DNA of 64,000 nt, from contig NW_026262648.1 of the NCBI RefSeq assembly GCF_021869535.1, forward strand, positions 310,001 through 374,000. Direction: 5' to 3'. Numbering within the stretch: position 1 is the first letter of the stretch; each line of letters starts with the position of its first letter. A program made the position numbers and the translations under genes. Below are positions 1-10,543 of this stretch, piece after piece. Below the pieces are notes generated by a model, which searched no databases, had not been told where the DNA came from, and was given only the letters and a program-made list of their open reading frames with translations. The DNA comes from Mytilus californianus. Taxonomy: Eukaryota; Mollusca; Bivalvia; Mytilida; Mytilidae.

Positions 1-209
1 TGAAGGCATAGTTGTATTTTGATGACTTAAATTCTATTCTTAAGTCATGGAAGTCTTCATTTATACACTCTTCTTGGATATCGAAAATGCCGACCCAATA
101 TAGTCTTTACGTTTTCAACAAGTTACAGTTTTTTTTTCTTAATTCCTATAACAAATTTTTAAAGCACAAATATATGTTTTTTATAATGATATTAGCAATG
201 GAAGACATA

Positions 210-304
210 GTCCCAGATTACTCTGACGTCAAACGGCTGTTTTGCCAGACAAGCTTGGGTTGTGTCTTGCAAAACAGCTGTTGCACGTCAGAGTAATCTC
301 GGAC
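210..304. mobile_element. Foldback MITE, TA target duplication
   Basis: A hairpin-forming element. The left end GTCCCAGATTACTCTGACGT pairs with the right end reading GTCCGAGATTACTCTGACGT on the other strand, and pairing continues into CAGCTGTTTTGC-type sequence for about 50 bases per arm. TA flanks both sides (208-209 and 305-306), which fits a Tc1/mariner-type target. A single end of the same family lies near 36966. There is no coding capacity. Confidence 0.75.
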
Positions 305-349
305 TATAAAAGACAGTGAAACCGTATACAAGATATTGTAACTCACTTA

Positions 350-890
350 CAATTTCAAATAAAATTGAGAATGGAAATGGGGAATGTGTCAAAAAGACAA
401 CAACCCGACCAAAGAGCAGACAACAGCCGAAGGCCACCAATTGGTCTTCAAATTCAATGCAGCGAGAAACTCCCACATCCGGAGGGGTGCTTCAGCTGGC
501 CCCTAAACAAAAATGTATACTACACGTAGTTCAGTGATAATGGACGTCATACTAAACTCAGAAATATACACAAGAAACTAAAATTAAAAATCATACAAGA
601 CTAAGAAAGGTCAGAGGCTCCTGACTTGGGACAGGCGCAAAAATGCGGCTGGGTTAATCATGTTTTTTGATATCTCAACCCTCCCCCTATACCTCTAACC
701 AATGTAGAAAAAACAAACACACAATAATACCCAGAGTAAAACTCAATTCAAAAGAAGTCTGAGTCCAATGTCAGAATAGGTAACAAAAGAAACTAAACAA
801 AATGACAATGATACATAAATTAACAAAGGACTACTACATGTAGCAGTTAACTGGCATGCCAGCTCCAGACCTTAATTGAACGGATTGAAA
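350..890. repeat. Interspersed repeat, mussel-type
   Basis: The part at about 361-525 is the reverse complement of 23955-24110; both hold the words GGGGCCAGCTGAAG and GGTCGGGTTGTTGTCTC or their complements. The rest (to about 890) has the look of the same interspersed family, with no open frame. Family name not determined from sequence alone. Confidence 0.5.
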
Positions 891-989
891 GATTATGTCT
901 TTATCATACTTTTGTTGGAAATTATGTTCAAACCTTTAATTCATTCAGACCTAGCTGCACAACCTTTGCTCTTATTGTCCTATTATGGT

Positions 990-1255
990 TTAATTTTGAC
1001 AAATTGTGACTTGGAAGGAGAGTTATCTCATTGGCACTCGTACCACATCTTCTTATTATATTTCTTTACAATTTGCATACACAGGTAGACATGTTATTCT
1101 AAACAATAGCCTGGCAAGGCAAGGACATACATGTAACACTTTAGCAGTTGTCATTCAAAAAAGCTTTGGAAAATTTGATTCTTAAAACCTATTGTGTCAT
1201 TCGGTCTCTTGTGAAGAGTTGTCTCAATCATTGGCAATCACACCACATCTTTTTT
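990..1255 (+). repeat. Two tail fragments of an abundant interspersed repeat
   Basis: Segments at about 1008-1080 and 1197-1255 end in the words TCTCATTGGCA and ACCACATCTT that close the longer copies at 9250, 12780 and 36165. They look like 3'-end fragments of that family. The interval 1255-2108 shows nothing else that I can name. Confidence 0.5.
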
Positions 1256-2108
1256 TATAACAGAGAATATAAGCATGAGTTATCACAGCATCAATGAACA
1301 TGGACAAAACTAATACATATAGATTTTAGACATGAAGCTGTTTTGCTACATTGTATTTGTCAAAATAAGCAAATTATTTGTATTTGTTTTTATTTCAGCT
1401 TGATTCCAATCTTTGGGAATGGCTAATACTAGAACTTAGAAGAGGCAAGGCATACATGTACATGTACAATACATGATTCTCTGTAGCAACTGGATTGTCT
1501 ATTCACCGCAATAATTCCATAACAGCAATGAAACTCTTAGACTACTATGATGTTATGAAGATAGTTACATGTACATGATGTATATTTACATATATGATCA
1601 ATTTTGAAGATTGTTTATGCCAGGGGTCATCATGTCGACTAGTCCGACAAGTTTTGGTTCAGCTTTCTGACTGGAATTATTATAAACTTGCCAGCAGTTA
1701 CAACACATGAATATTATTTGTTATTAAGTGTGCCTATCGGTCTAGCAATTTTTAGAGACTGTTTAACGATACTTTCAGAACTATGATCATGATATGTGAT
1801 CATATGTCAGAATCTGTGTAACTGTTACATTTTGTACTACAAAAGGAGATATATAGTATTGTGCACTAGAAGTATGCCTAGTTATCAGAAACTTTTTGCA
1901 TGAAGTTATAGTTAAAAACAGTTGGGATTCATGATATTGATGCATTGTGCAGAAACATGAAATATTTTAGTTTGTATTCTTAACAATCCAAGAGTAAGGT
2001 TAAATTGTACCAAGGAGAATTACTTATTACCATAATTACGCAGCAGTATTTTGATTGTGGATTCTTTTCAATATTATTATTTACTGAATGCATATTTGTC
2101 ACTTGTGT

Positions 2109-2573
2109 AATGCCTTGTTCACACATACGTTTAATTTGAATTGAATGCCAACCGAGTTCACACAATCTTCTTTTTTAATTTTGAATTGAATTCAAATCTA
2201 ATGCGAATCAAATTCGCTATTTGCATTCACACACTCTTCTTTTTTTAATTCGAATCTTATTCAAATTGGCTAATTTGCATTATCCAATTTTCATTAGAAA
2301 TATATTTTTTTGTTAATACAAATAAGTTAATTTGATTAAACTTTGGTGTGGACACTTTCTAAATTTTAATTCAAATTAAACTATGATGAATTAATTGATA
2401 TTTTGAATTAAAAGTTAACGTCATTTGGACAGAAAAGCGACATTGACGCGTATTGCAATTAGAAGTAGAATATACTTTTGGACATAAAACATGTTAAATG
2501 TTTTGAATGCGTATTAAACTAATTCAAATCAGTTAATGCGAATTGAATTCGAATTATGTGTGAACGCAGCATT
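2109..2573. mobile_element. TIR element (MITE), 465 bp
   Basis: Terminal inverted repeats AATGCCTTGTTCACACATA (left) and its near complement ending GAACGCAGCATT (right) enclose AT-rich sequence that repeats words such as AATTCGAATT. No transposase frame is present and no clear target duplication is visible, so the superfamily is open. Confidence 0.6.
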
Positions 2574-2678
2574 GACATATCTAAGAAATGAAAAACATAT
2601 AAATATTAAAAAAAGATGGACGAAGTTTTTGTATTTAATTTGTTGCAATTTTTGTCTTGCAAATATGTATATTGTATA

Positions 2679-2918
2679 TTTATACATATTATCAGTATTG
2701 TTAAAATAATTGACACCGAAGAAGGCTATTTGTTAAGCCGAAATATTTGTCAACACGATTTATTAACAACATCTTCGTATAATACCATCTTATATTAGTA
2801 TCGTTGTGCAAATCTCTAGACTTATATAATTTTTTCCTTATCTGCACAGTATCGTCTATTCTAGACGATCCGGTACATAGTAAATTTGCTGGTTGGTCCT
2901 TTTTATAGACTTCTATAT
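2679..2918 (+). repeat. Upstream pseudo-LTR of the PLE
   Basis: Identical over 240 bp to 5849-6088 (offset exactly 3170). It contains a hammerhead-like fold near 2710-2753 and a short perfect hairpin with arms ATCGTCTA/TAGACGAT near 2851-2869. Confidence 0.92.
2710..2753 (+). ncRNA. Degenerate hammerhead-like motif in the pLTR
   Basis: Pseudo-LTRs of Penelope-like elements are known to carry hammerhead ribozymes. Here a CCGAAGA box, a GGCT/AGCC stem and a GAAA box are present inside TTGACA/TGTCAA arms. The first box has C in place of the conserved U4, there is an extra A before stem II, and the outer pairing does not leave a clean cleavage triplet. It looks like a decayed relic, with the same copy in the 3' pLTR. 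Confidence 0.4.
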
Positions 2919-2991
2919 TATTTTCCTCTGAATGACCTGTATTATGTTATTCACATAATCCCAGTGAATTTAAGTTTTCAGCTCTTATATC

Positions 2992-5085
2992 ATGAACATC
3001 AATGATTATTTTAAACAGCTTAGAGCTATTAAACAAAAACAAATTAGAACTGAACACCACTTATCTAATTTAACCCATTATGTGTATAATGAAAGTATTC
3101 CTAACGGACTACAAATCAAGCTCATGCCACAAACACCTGGCAATTTATCCAACACATTACTTCGCAAATGGGATCAAACCCTCTACCATTGTTCCAAGCG
3201 GTTAATGGTCCTCCTCAAACAACACTGCGAAGAATATCTGAAAACTCTTACTGGCGAATTTAACACCCTTTCAAATAGCTGCAAAAAAGATCTCACATCT
3301 GACAATTGTGATGCTATCAGTGCTCGCCTTAAAGACATAACAACCATACAATCTCAAAATTTGAGTGAAAGGCAGAAAAGAAAATTCCGTAGGGATGGCA
3401 TCGATCATATCAATCCTTCTTTACCATCTGAAAAAAAGAGAAAACGAGTAAGGCGCTTTAAACGTAGGTCACTAGAGACTGATTCGCCCTCCAACTTTGT
3501 GGTCAATCTTTCCAAACACCAGTTAACGGAAGCTGAAACATCTCTTCTCTCGAGAGGCTTAAATTTCTGTCCTTTACCTGCCCCTGTCAATGAAACTAAA
3601 TTGTCGGAAGACCTTGACAATTTTGCCAGAAGTCTACGCATTAAGGAATATTTCGCGTCGAAGGAGAACAACAACAGAGGCTCGGATAGCGACTCAGAAA
3701 TTTCAGAAGACGAAAACAACTACAAATTTATAAAAAAGAGTACTTGGATCCCTAAACCGAGCAAAAATGCCACCTTGGAATCATTTATTGACAATTTTAA
3801 GTCGGACATTATTAGAAATACTAGAAATAACAATAAACCTTTTGACAATCTTACCAATGAAGAACGAACTGCACTGAAAAACTTACGATCTAACGACAAT
3901 ATCGTCATTAAACCTGCAGACAAAGGCAGTGCAGTGGTTGTCATGGATAAATCTGCCTATATTCAAGAGGCTGAACGACAACTTGGCGATGCAAGGTTCT
4001 ACCAAAAACTAGACTCTGATCCTACAACATCTTTTAGCAGAGAAATAACTGATAGTTTGGTAGAAATGCACAACGATGGTTTCATCGATGAAAAGACTCT
4101 AGAATATTTGAAACCAGAAAATCCAAAACCGGGCAGATTTTATCTTTTACCTAAAATTCATAAGGCCAACAACCCAGGAAGACCTATAGTTTCAGCGAAC
4201 GGTCATCCGACGGAAAAAATATCGGAATTCGTTGACTTCCATCTTCGTCAACATGTTGAGGACTTACCATCTCACATCAAAGATACTACCGATTATCTTA
4301 GAAAATTGCAGGCCTTAAATCCACTCCCCTCCGACACGACACTTGTCTCTATGGACGTCACCTCCCTCTACACGAATATTCCACATGCAGATGGCATTGA
4401 TGCATGTAAAGAAGTTTGGAATTCCCGACCAGTGAAATATCCACCTACTGAATGCCTGGTCAAAATGCTCACGCTGGTACTCAAAAACAACAACTTCACT
4501 TTTGATGGAGACCATTATCTGCAAGTTAATGGAACTGCTATGGGCACCAAAATGGCTCCATCATATGCCAACATATTTATGGGCAAATTAGAAAAACAAC
4601 TCCTTGAATCTTCCATCGAAAAACCGCTTTCCTGGTTTAGATTTATAGATGATGTGGATATGAAATGGAATAAAAGTGACGAGGATTTAGATACATTCAT
4701 CACTCATGCCAACAACATACACCCAAGTATCAAATTTACTCATGAGAAATCTAAATCCAAAATCACCTTCCTCGATACCTCCAGCTCGCTCACAGATGGC
4801 ATCATATCCACTGATCTATATTCTAAGCCTACTGACACTCACCAATATCTGTCCCCTAAAAGTTGCCATCCTGCTCATTGTACTAAGAGCATCCCGTACA
4901 GTCAGGCACTCAGAGTCAAGCGAATATGTTCCAACTCAGAAACAACTAAAAAACAACTACGTCAACTCGAAACCCGCTTGAAGAGAAGGGGCTACAAACA
5001 CAAAACTATCCAAAAAGGCTTTCAGAAAGCGGAAACTATTCCAAGGAGTAAACTGTTAGAATACAAATATAAAAAGAAAAAATAA
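2992..5085 (+). CDS. Penelope-like reverse transcriptase
   Basis: A 697-residue frame starting at ATG 2992. The N-terminal 270 residues are basic and low complexity, as in other PLE proteins. The RT core follows: SMDVTSLYTNIP near residue 453 (motif A aspartate), GTAMGTKMAPSYANIFM near 513, and RFIDD near 550 (the PLE version of the YxDD catalytic box). The usual aromatic pair after the box is changed to VDMKW. The protein would copy element RNA at a nicked target. The frame stops at 5083 in an A-rich run (KKKK then TAA), just before the endonuclease that is normally fused in frame. RT family assignment is firm; the subfamily is not resolved. Confidence 0.92.
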   Translation: MNINDYFKQLRAIKQKQIRTEHHLSNLTHYVYNESIPNGLQIKLMPQTPGNLSNTLLRKWDQTLYHCSKRLMVLLKQHCEEYLKTLTGEFNTLSNSCKKDLTSDNCDAISARLKDITTIQSQNLSERQKRKFRRDGIDHINPSLPSEKKRKRVRRFKRRSLETDSPSNFVVNLSKHQLTEAETSLLSRGLNFCPLPAPVNETKLSEDLDNFARSLRIKEYFASKENNNRGSDSDSEISEDENNYKFIKKSTWIPKPSKNATLESFIDNFKSDIIRNTRNNNKPFDNLTNEERTALKNLRSNDNIVIKPADKGSAVVVMDKSAYIQEAERQLGDARFYQKLDSDPTTSFSREITDSLVEMHNDGFIDEKTLEYLKPENPKPGRFYLLPKIHKANNPGRPIVSANGHPTEKISEFVDFHLRQHVEDLPSHIKDTTDYLRKLQALNPLPSDTTLVSMDVTSLYTNIPHADGIDACKEVWNSRPVKYPPTECLVKMLTLVLKNNNFTFDGDHYLQVNGTAMGTKMAPSYANIFMGKLEKQLLESSIEKPLSWFRFIDDVDMKWNKSDEDLDTFITHANNIHPSIKFTHEKSKSKITFLDTSSSLTDGIISTDLYSKPTDTHQYLSPKSCHPAHCTKSIPYSQALRVKRICSNSETTKKQLRQLETRLKRRGYKHKTIQKGFQKAETIPRSKLLEYKYKKKK

Positions 5086-5086
5086 A

Positions 5087-5710
5087 AGGACTCCATGTGT
5101 TCTTACTTACCACCCATCTCTCAAAAACAGCTTCGGTGTCATTCGTGAGCATTGGAAAACAGTTGAAAAGAATTCCAAACTATCCAAGATTTTTCCCGAG
5201 CCTCCCATGATAGCTTTTAGGCAACCCAATAGTCTGCGTAACCTGCTAGTGCGGGCTGAAGTGTCTGATAATAGAAGTACTTCTGGAGAATGTCGTTCGT
5301 GTGATGAAAAACGCTGCAAATGCTGCCTACAGATGCATCACTCATCAACTTTTCACAGTAAGGCAACCGAAAATAACTATAAGATATTTTGCAATGTTAA
5401 CTGCAAAAGTATGAATGTTATTTACATTCTAAAATGTTCGGTTTGTGGCCTCCAATATGTTGGTGAGTCAAAGCAGCCTTTCCACAAACGCCTCAATGGC
5501 CATAGGAGTGATATCTCTAAGAAGCCACTTCTCCCAGTTTCTCAGCATTTCAGACAGTCTGGTCACACACTTGATGACTTTAACCGCATGAAGATCCTAG
5601 TGATTGAACAGAACATTCACTGGAGTGATGCCCAGCGACAGGTTCGGGAAAGCTTTTGGATAAAGGAACTAAATGTACATCATCCAAACGGCATCAATAA
5701 AAAATATTAA
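5087..5710 (+). CDS. GIY-YIG endonuclease domain of the PLE (frame-shifted from RT)
   Basis: The first in-frame ATG is at 5207, but homologous reading continues upstream to 5087 (RTPCVLTYHPSLKN, then VIREHW), which is the usual RT-endonuclease linker. So this is the C-terminal part of one polyprotein, displaced by one base at the A-run 5077-5087. A cysteine cluster (CRSCDEKRCKCC) precedes the GIY-YIG core: VIYILKCSVCGLQYVGES, then RLNGHRSDI with the catalytic arginine region, then the FWIKELN glutamate region. In known PLEs this domain nicks the target DNA. It could be a mutant, an assembly error at a homopolymer, or an element using frameshifting. Confidence 0.85.
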   Translation, partial: RTPCVLTYHPSLKNSFGVIREHWKTVEKNSKLSKIFPEPPMIAFRQPNSLRNLLVRAEVSDNRSTSGECRSCDEKRCKCCLQMHHSSTFHSKATENNYKIFCNVNCKSMNVIYILKCSVCGLQYVGESKQPFHKRLNGHRSDISKKPLLPVSQHFRQSGHTLDDFNRMKILVIEQNIHWSDAQRQVRESFWIKELNVHHPNGINKKY

Positions 5711-5848
5711 GTTTTATTTTTCACTCATTTTGGGTTGTAAATATACACAGTCACGTATATTTGAGTATTGAGTTTTGTTTTATATTATGATGTTCAGGAT
5801 TTTGGATTAAATCAATAGACCAAAACTTACCTGTATTATTGAGCTATT

Positions 5849-6083
5849 TTTATACATATTATCAGTATTGTTAAAATAATTGACACCGAAGAAGGCTATT
5901 TGTTAAGCCGAAATATTTGTCAACACGATTTATTAACAACATCTTCGTATAATACCATCTTATATTAGTATCGTTGTGCAAATCTCTAGACTTATATAAT
6001 TTTTTCCTTATCTGCACAGTATCGTCTATTCTAGACGATCCGGTACATAGTAAATTTGCTGGTTGGTCCTTTTTATAGACTTC

Positions 6084-6088
<5 letters not shown>
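5849..6088 (+). repeat. Downstream pseudo-LTR of the PLE
   Basis: Exact 240-bp copy of 2679-2918, running directly into (TA)n at 6085-6110. It contains the same hammerhead-like motif at 5880-5923. Confidence 0.92.
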
Positions 6089-6110
<22 letters not shown>

Positions 6111-6115
<5 letters not shown>

Positions 6116-6384
6116 AGATCCATTTTGTTACATATTGTGATCCGTTTATTTGGCAATCGCCAATGGCAGTCAGCAGGGTTTAAGAACGTCAGTTGTTCGA
6201 CCTGCTAGTCAAATGCGTTTTGTTAAAATTTCCTTTTCACTTTTTTGGTCTTTTGGAAAATGTTGTTTGTGCTGTATTTAGACCCCTCTACCAAGGAATT
6301 TGTTTTGCATGCACATGTATAAAAATTGTGGTTTTTATCCAACGCAATTATAGGTTTGAACGTTGTTTTCAATTTAGACTTTCT
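6111..6384 (+). repeat. Truncated retrozyme-like repeat between TA tracts
   Basis: About 275 bp matching the non-ribozyme part of the 539-bp hammerhead repeat at 28341-29339, in ribozyme-sense orientation. It is flanked by (TA)n on both sides (6086-6110 and 6386-6410). The hammerhead core and the first part of the monomer are missing. It abuts the PLE end through a shared TA tract. Confidence 0.75.
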
Positions 6385-6410
6385 TATATATATATATATA
6401 TATATATATA

Positions 6411-7350
6411 TAGGCATGCTGTTTTGGAGGCATCAACAATGTGTTAGTTTGTGATTTTGTGATAAGGTCTAGTTTATGGTAGGTCAATGATATTTGGTAA
6501 GCAGTTGTGTTAGCATAGGCACGTCTTATTACCATGGAGAATATTTGGCCCCACCCCCTTAGTCATGGTCTATTGACCTTGAAACTTTGCATAGTTTTAC
6601 TTACATGTATAAGTTTGTGATTAGATCAGTTTAGGGGGAACCACTAGCATGACTAGTGGTAGGTCAATGATATTTGGTGTGCAGTTGTATAAACTTTGTC
6701 ATTTCTAATTTCCATTGAGATTATTTGGCCCTGCTCCCTCAATCATGCTCTTTTTACTTGGAAACTTATATTACTTTGAAATTTCATTTATTAGCTTTTG
6801 ATTAGGTTAGTATTAGGGAAACCAATAGTGATAGGTCAATGATAATTGGCATCCAGGTGTAGAAGCATTAATACGTCTCATTTCCATAGAGGATGTTTGG
6901 TCCTTACCCCTCAGTCATATATATGCATGATCTATTGACTTTGAAACTTTACTTAGTTTACATGAATTAGTTTGCAGTTATTATGATTATGTCAGTAAAT
7001 TACCAGTAATCTTAAGTTAAAGCTATTTGGTATGCAAAGGTATTGGTATTTAAAAGTTTCATTTCCATGGATATTATATAACCCCACCCCCTCTTTATGG
7101 TTCATTGACTTAGAAATTGAATTTGTGTTAAGGTTTGTTTAAAGGGAAAGACTTATGAAAAGTCAATGGTATTTGGTAAGCAGTTGTATAAGCATTGGCA
7201 CATCTCATTTCCATGGAGATTGATCTGCTCTGTACCATCAGTCATGGTTCATTGTCTTTGAATATCACTTACATGTTAAGTATTTCTATTGTAACATTTG
7301 CATTATCAAAATAACAAATAGGCAAAACATGTCTCTGTGTTAACAGCTTA
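6411..7350 (+). mobile_element. Degenerate Helentron-like element with ~167-bp tandem units
   Basis: Five or six diverged units recur with the words GTCAATGATATTTGGT, CCATGGAGATTATTTGG and TTAGTTTGTGATTAG. The right end carries GTCTCTGTGTTAACAG, matching the end of the better copy at 10728-11724. The first bases are missing at the TA tract. Non-autonomous bivalve Helentron elements with ~160-bp internal repeats are known; assignment here is by resemblance. Confidence 0.6.
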
Positions 7351-7454
7351 TTATAGATTAGACATGTACAATTATTATAAAAATAAGAAGATGTGGTATG
7401 ATTGCCAATGAGACAACTATCCATCAAAATTCAAATGAAGTGGGTGTAAGTGTA

Positions 7455-8195
7455 ACAGCCACTATTTTCCGTCAGTTACTTTGTTCCAACTAGTTGTTTT
7501 ATTCCGAGTGCAGTCGAAAAGTTCCGGAAAAAAGTAGCTAGTTGAAAAGTCTCGGAACAATGTAGCTAGTTGAATAATTAACCCTAACCCTAACCTAGCC
7601 CTAACCCTAACCCTAACAAAGAGGAACTTTGTGACTAGTTGATAAGTTCCGTTTGACTTTTGTGGCTAGTATCTTTGTTCCCCTTTGAAAAGGTCCAAAG
7701 ATAATATGTTGCGCTTTTACTTTGCATCAATTCTCCAAATGGAACTTTGTGACTGGTTGATAAGTTCCGTTGGAACTTTTGGGCTAGTTTGTTAGTTCCG
7801 GTTTTGACTTATTTGGCAAAGAGGAACTTTGTGGCTAGTTGATAAGTTCCTTTTGACTTTTGTAATCAGTATCTTGGTTTCCCTTTGAAAGGTTCAAATA
7901 TAATATGTTGCGCTTTTACTTTGCATCAATTCTCCAAATGGAACTTTCTGACTGGTTGATAAGTTCCGTTGGAACTTTTGTGCTAGTTTGTTAGTTCCGG
8001 TTTTGACTAATTTGGCAAAAAGGAACTTTCTAACTAGTTGATATGTTCCGTTGGAACTTTTCAACTAGTCACTTTGTTCCGGTGGAACTTTTAAACCAGA
8101 GGAAGAACAAAGTAACTAGTTAATAAGTTCCTCCGGAACTTTTCGGCTAGTTAGTTCTTTCCGCCCGGCACTTTCCAACGTCGGATCAAAAGAGC
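7455..8195. repeat. 200-bp-period array rich in GGAAC/GTTCC dyads
   Basis: Units beginning AAAGAGGAACTTTGTG start near 7617, 7818 and 8018, so the period is about 200 bp. Each is built of GGAACTTTT...CTAGTT...AAGTTCC blocks. There is no open frame. The interval 8195-8940 holds nothing I can name. Confidence 0.65.
7579..7617. repeat. Interstitial telomere-type tract (CCCTAA)n
   Basis: About six units of CCCTAA with one imperfect unit (CCTAGCC). TTAGGG is the usual animal and molluscan telomere repeat. The tract lies inside the dyad-rich array, not at a chromosome end. Confidence 0.85.
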
Positions 8196-8944
8196 ATTTA
8201 CATAAGCAATTATAGGCAACCGTACAACCTTCAAATATATATATTGCATCATTGCTAGGCCATTATAACAACATCAGCATTTATTGTAATATAATATACA
8301 AGAAAATTACACCACTTCAGATAGTTTCAGGTATGATTTGATAATTGTGCATAGTGGCACCAGCTGATCCAACTAAAACCGCTAATATGGCATATTCAAA
8401 CTCGAGCACATAGTGGAATTAAACCATACGCCACTGTTGGACACCATTATTGAAATTATTATTCTGATAAGAAATTTAGAATATTCCTCCATGCAGCCCG
8501 CAACAATTAGCAAAACCTATACTGCATAGTAAGCTATAAACGACCACGAAATGACAAATGTAAAACAATAAAACTAAAGCAGCCTGATTTATGTACAAAT
8601 CAATTATGAAAAATAAATATGATATACAGCAAAAATCACCAAATTACTGGGTCCTCACTATGGACAGGTACATATAGAATGTGGCGGGTTAGATATGTTA
8701 GCTGGCACAAAACTCTCCCCTAACATGGGACAGTGTATGTGCATAATCTCAGACATTGAATCTTTAAAAAATAAATTGGAAATATCTTTTGAAAGTGGTA
8801 GGATTGGATAGCGGAAACATTACGGTACAAACATTATTTGATACTCGAGAAATAGCTGAGATAAATATTTTCACCAATTCTTCCACAATATTCATCTTAA
8901 CTTTTGTCAAGTTTGCCTTTGGTTTTTTAATTAACTGGCTATAG

Positions 8945-9265
8945 CGCCCTTGCTGCTTTGATTTTAGTTTTTGGCCATCGAAGAAAAAGTAAACTCAGGA
9001 GCCTGTTGTTCAGTGGTTGTCGTTTTTTGGTGTGGTTCATAAATGTTTCTCGTTTCTCGTTTTTTTGTATAGATTAGACCGTTAGTTTCCCTGTTTGAAT
9101 TGTTTTACACTAGTCTTTTTTGGGCCCTTTATAGCTTGCTGTTCAGTGTGAGCCAAGGCTCCGTGTTGAAGGCCGTACTTTGACCTATAATTATTTACTT
9201 TTTACACATTGTGATTTGGATGGAGAGTGGTCTCATTGGCACTCATATCACGTCTTCTTATTTAT
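8945..9265 (+). repeat. Abundant interspersed repeat, 3' part
   Basis: Shares long stretches with 12400-12790 and, more distantly, 35640-36175: CAGTGGTTGTCG, TAGACCGTTAGTTT, GGGCCCTTTATAGCTT and the closing TCTCATTGGCACTCAT. No coding frame. Confidence 0.7.
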
Positions 9266-9329
9266 ATTAACACAGATGTTATTAAATCCGATCATGAGAA
9301 AACAAGTGGCATTACAAGAGAAGCACATT

Positions 9330-9632
9330 TAAGGAATGACTGTAATATTTTTTTCTGTCTATAAAGAAATAACATAAAAAATGTGGTGCACACTGAATAA
9401 CCCGCTATTTTAGAGTGTGCACCACATTTTTGAGGTTATTTCGAATAGACAGAAAAAATATTACAGTCCTTCCTTATAATTCAATTTTAAATTTCATATT
9501 CAAGGAGTAAATCATGAAAAAACGTTGATGACGTCACGGTCACATGACAAAATGATGTCTATGAGCTGATAGATAAAAAAAAACTTTCAGCCAATCAGAA
9601 GACGTGTTACATCCAAAATTAAATTATATAAT
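9330..9632. mobile_element. Hairpin repeat, copy 1
   Basis: Arms at 9333-9400 and 9410-9480 are near-perfect complements (GGAATGACTGTAATATTTTT, then AAAAATGTGGTGCACACT). The repeat continues to about 9632 through CGTTGATGACGTCACGGTCA. The whole unit recurs inverted at 47595-47905, so the ~300-bp stretch moves as one. Confidence 0.75.
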
Positions 9633-9950
9633 GATATAAAACCACCAGTACAGGATCACAAAAAAGCTAAAAATAAACATATCGTATATAAGCGTCTATC
9701 TGTCATACTTTTCGAGGAATTAAAAAGACCAATTTTATTGGATCCGTGGTTTTGAATAATGTCAGGTCTGCCGAATGCCGTGCATTTTATTATAAGCACG
9801 AATACCTGAACATTTGCTCAACCATGCATACCTGTTCACCGACTTTACCACCCGGCAAATCAACATACACAAAATTTAATCCTGTCAAATCACACAGTGA
9901 GATCAGCTAATACCGTTTAGACACATATAACCGTTTGTAGCAACTATCAG

Positions 9951-10136
9951 CTAAGTACACATCAAAAAGCTTTTCACAACCAGTTCCATGGGATGTATGT
10001 TAGTTGCAATCTCAAATTCCCTAGAAATAAGGTGTGCAATTTCGTCATGTGTTAAGCCAACCGTGGATGTTCCGTTGACCTCGAGAATCTCGTGTCCGCA
10101 CTTTAACGTACCAGAAGCAAACGCTGAACCACCAGG
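9951..10136 (-). CDS. Whirlin-like PDZ protein, terminal exon
   Basis: Minus-strand exon after a good acceptor (TTTTTTCTTACAG). It encodes 61 residues and a TAG stop at 9951-9953. The product PGGSAFASGTLKCGHEILEVNG followed by LTHDEIAHLI is the second half of a PDZ domain. It joins in frame (phase 0) to the exon at 12997-13149, giving the FGVTLQGGADTQ ligand loop, then RPMVVHIE, then this exon. The closest remembered match is the third PDZ domain of whirlin (hair-cell and synaptic scaffold), which also lies at the extreme C terminus with only a few residues after it. PDZ identity is strong; whirlin orthology is an inference. A polyadenylation signal fits at 9786-9791 (minus AATAAA). Confidence 0.75.
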   Translation of the reverse strand, partial: PGGSAFASGTLKCGHEILEVNGTSTVGLTHDEIAHLISREFEIATNIHPMELVVKSFLMCT

Positions 10137-10543
10137 CTGTAAGAAAAAAGGTTACCGTCATCAAGACATAGATTGTATGTTTATATCGCGTTTAAAAATA
10201 CCATTGAATTTTACTATTGGTGATGAGTCACATTCGGTGACGTCAGAAGAAAATAGGACGGAATAGTTGTTACGATAGACTGATAAATCTGCCTCAAATC
10301 TGATCGATATATATCTGTGATCATCTGTGACTCAATTTTTATGAATATTTAGTCTTAGTCACAACAAGTAGTGACGTTTGTCTACTTTTTTTTTTAAAAG
10401 AAAAAACCCATTAAATTTTATTTTGAAATGTATTGGATGATTATATTTGTGGTCCATAACTAATTTACATTTTATGTTCAATATGAAATCCAGCTCGACA
10501 GAATACTCGTCAAACATTTATCACAAATGAACACGGATATATG

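Larger units (their letters stand above)
2679..6088 (+). mobile_element. Penelope-like retroelement (PLE) with pseudo-LTRs
   Basis: The element holds a reverse transcriptase frame followed by a GIY-YIG endonuclease, flanked by direct repeats of 240 bp (2679-2918 and 5849-6088) that are identical base for base. That order (pLTR, RT, GIY-YIG, pLTR) is the hallmark of endonuclease-bearing Penelope-like elements. The right end runs straight into a (TA)n tract, and the left pLTR also begins in TA-rich sequence. Identical repeats suggest recent insertion. The only visible defect is a one-base frame offset between RT and endonuclease. Confidence 0.92.

Noticed and set aside
7579-7617. True chromosome end
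   Set aside because: The tract is short and imperfect, and lies between unrelated sequence on both sides.
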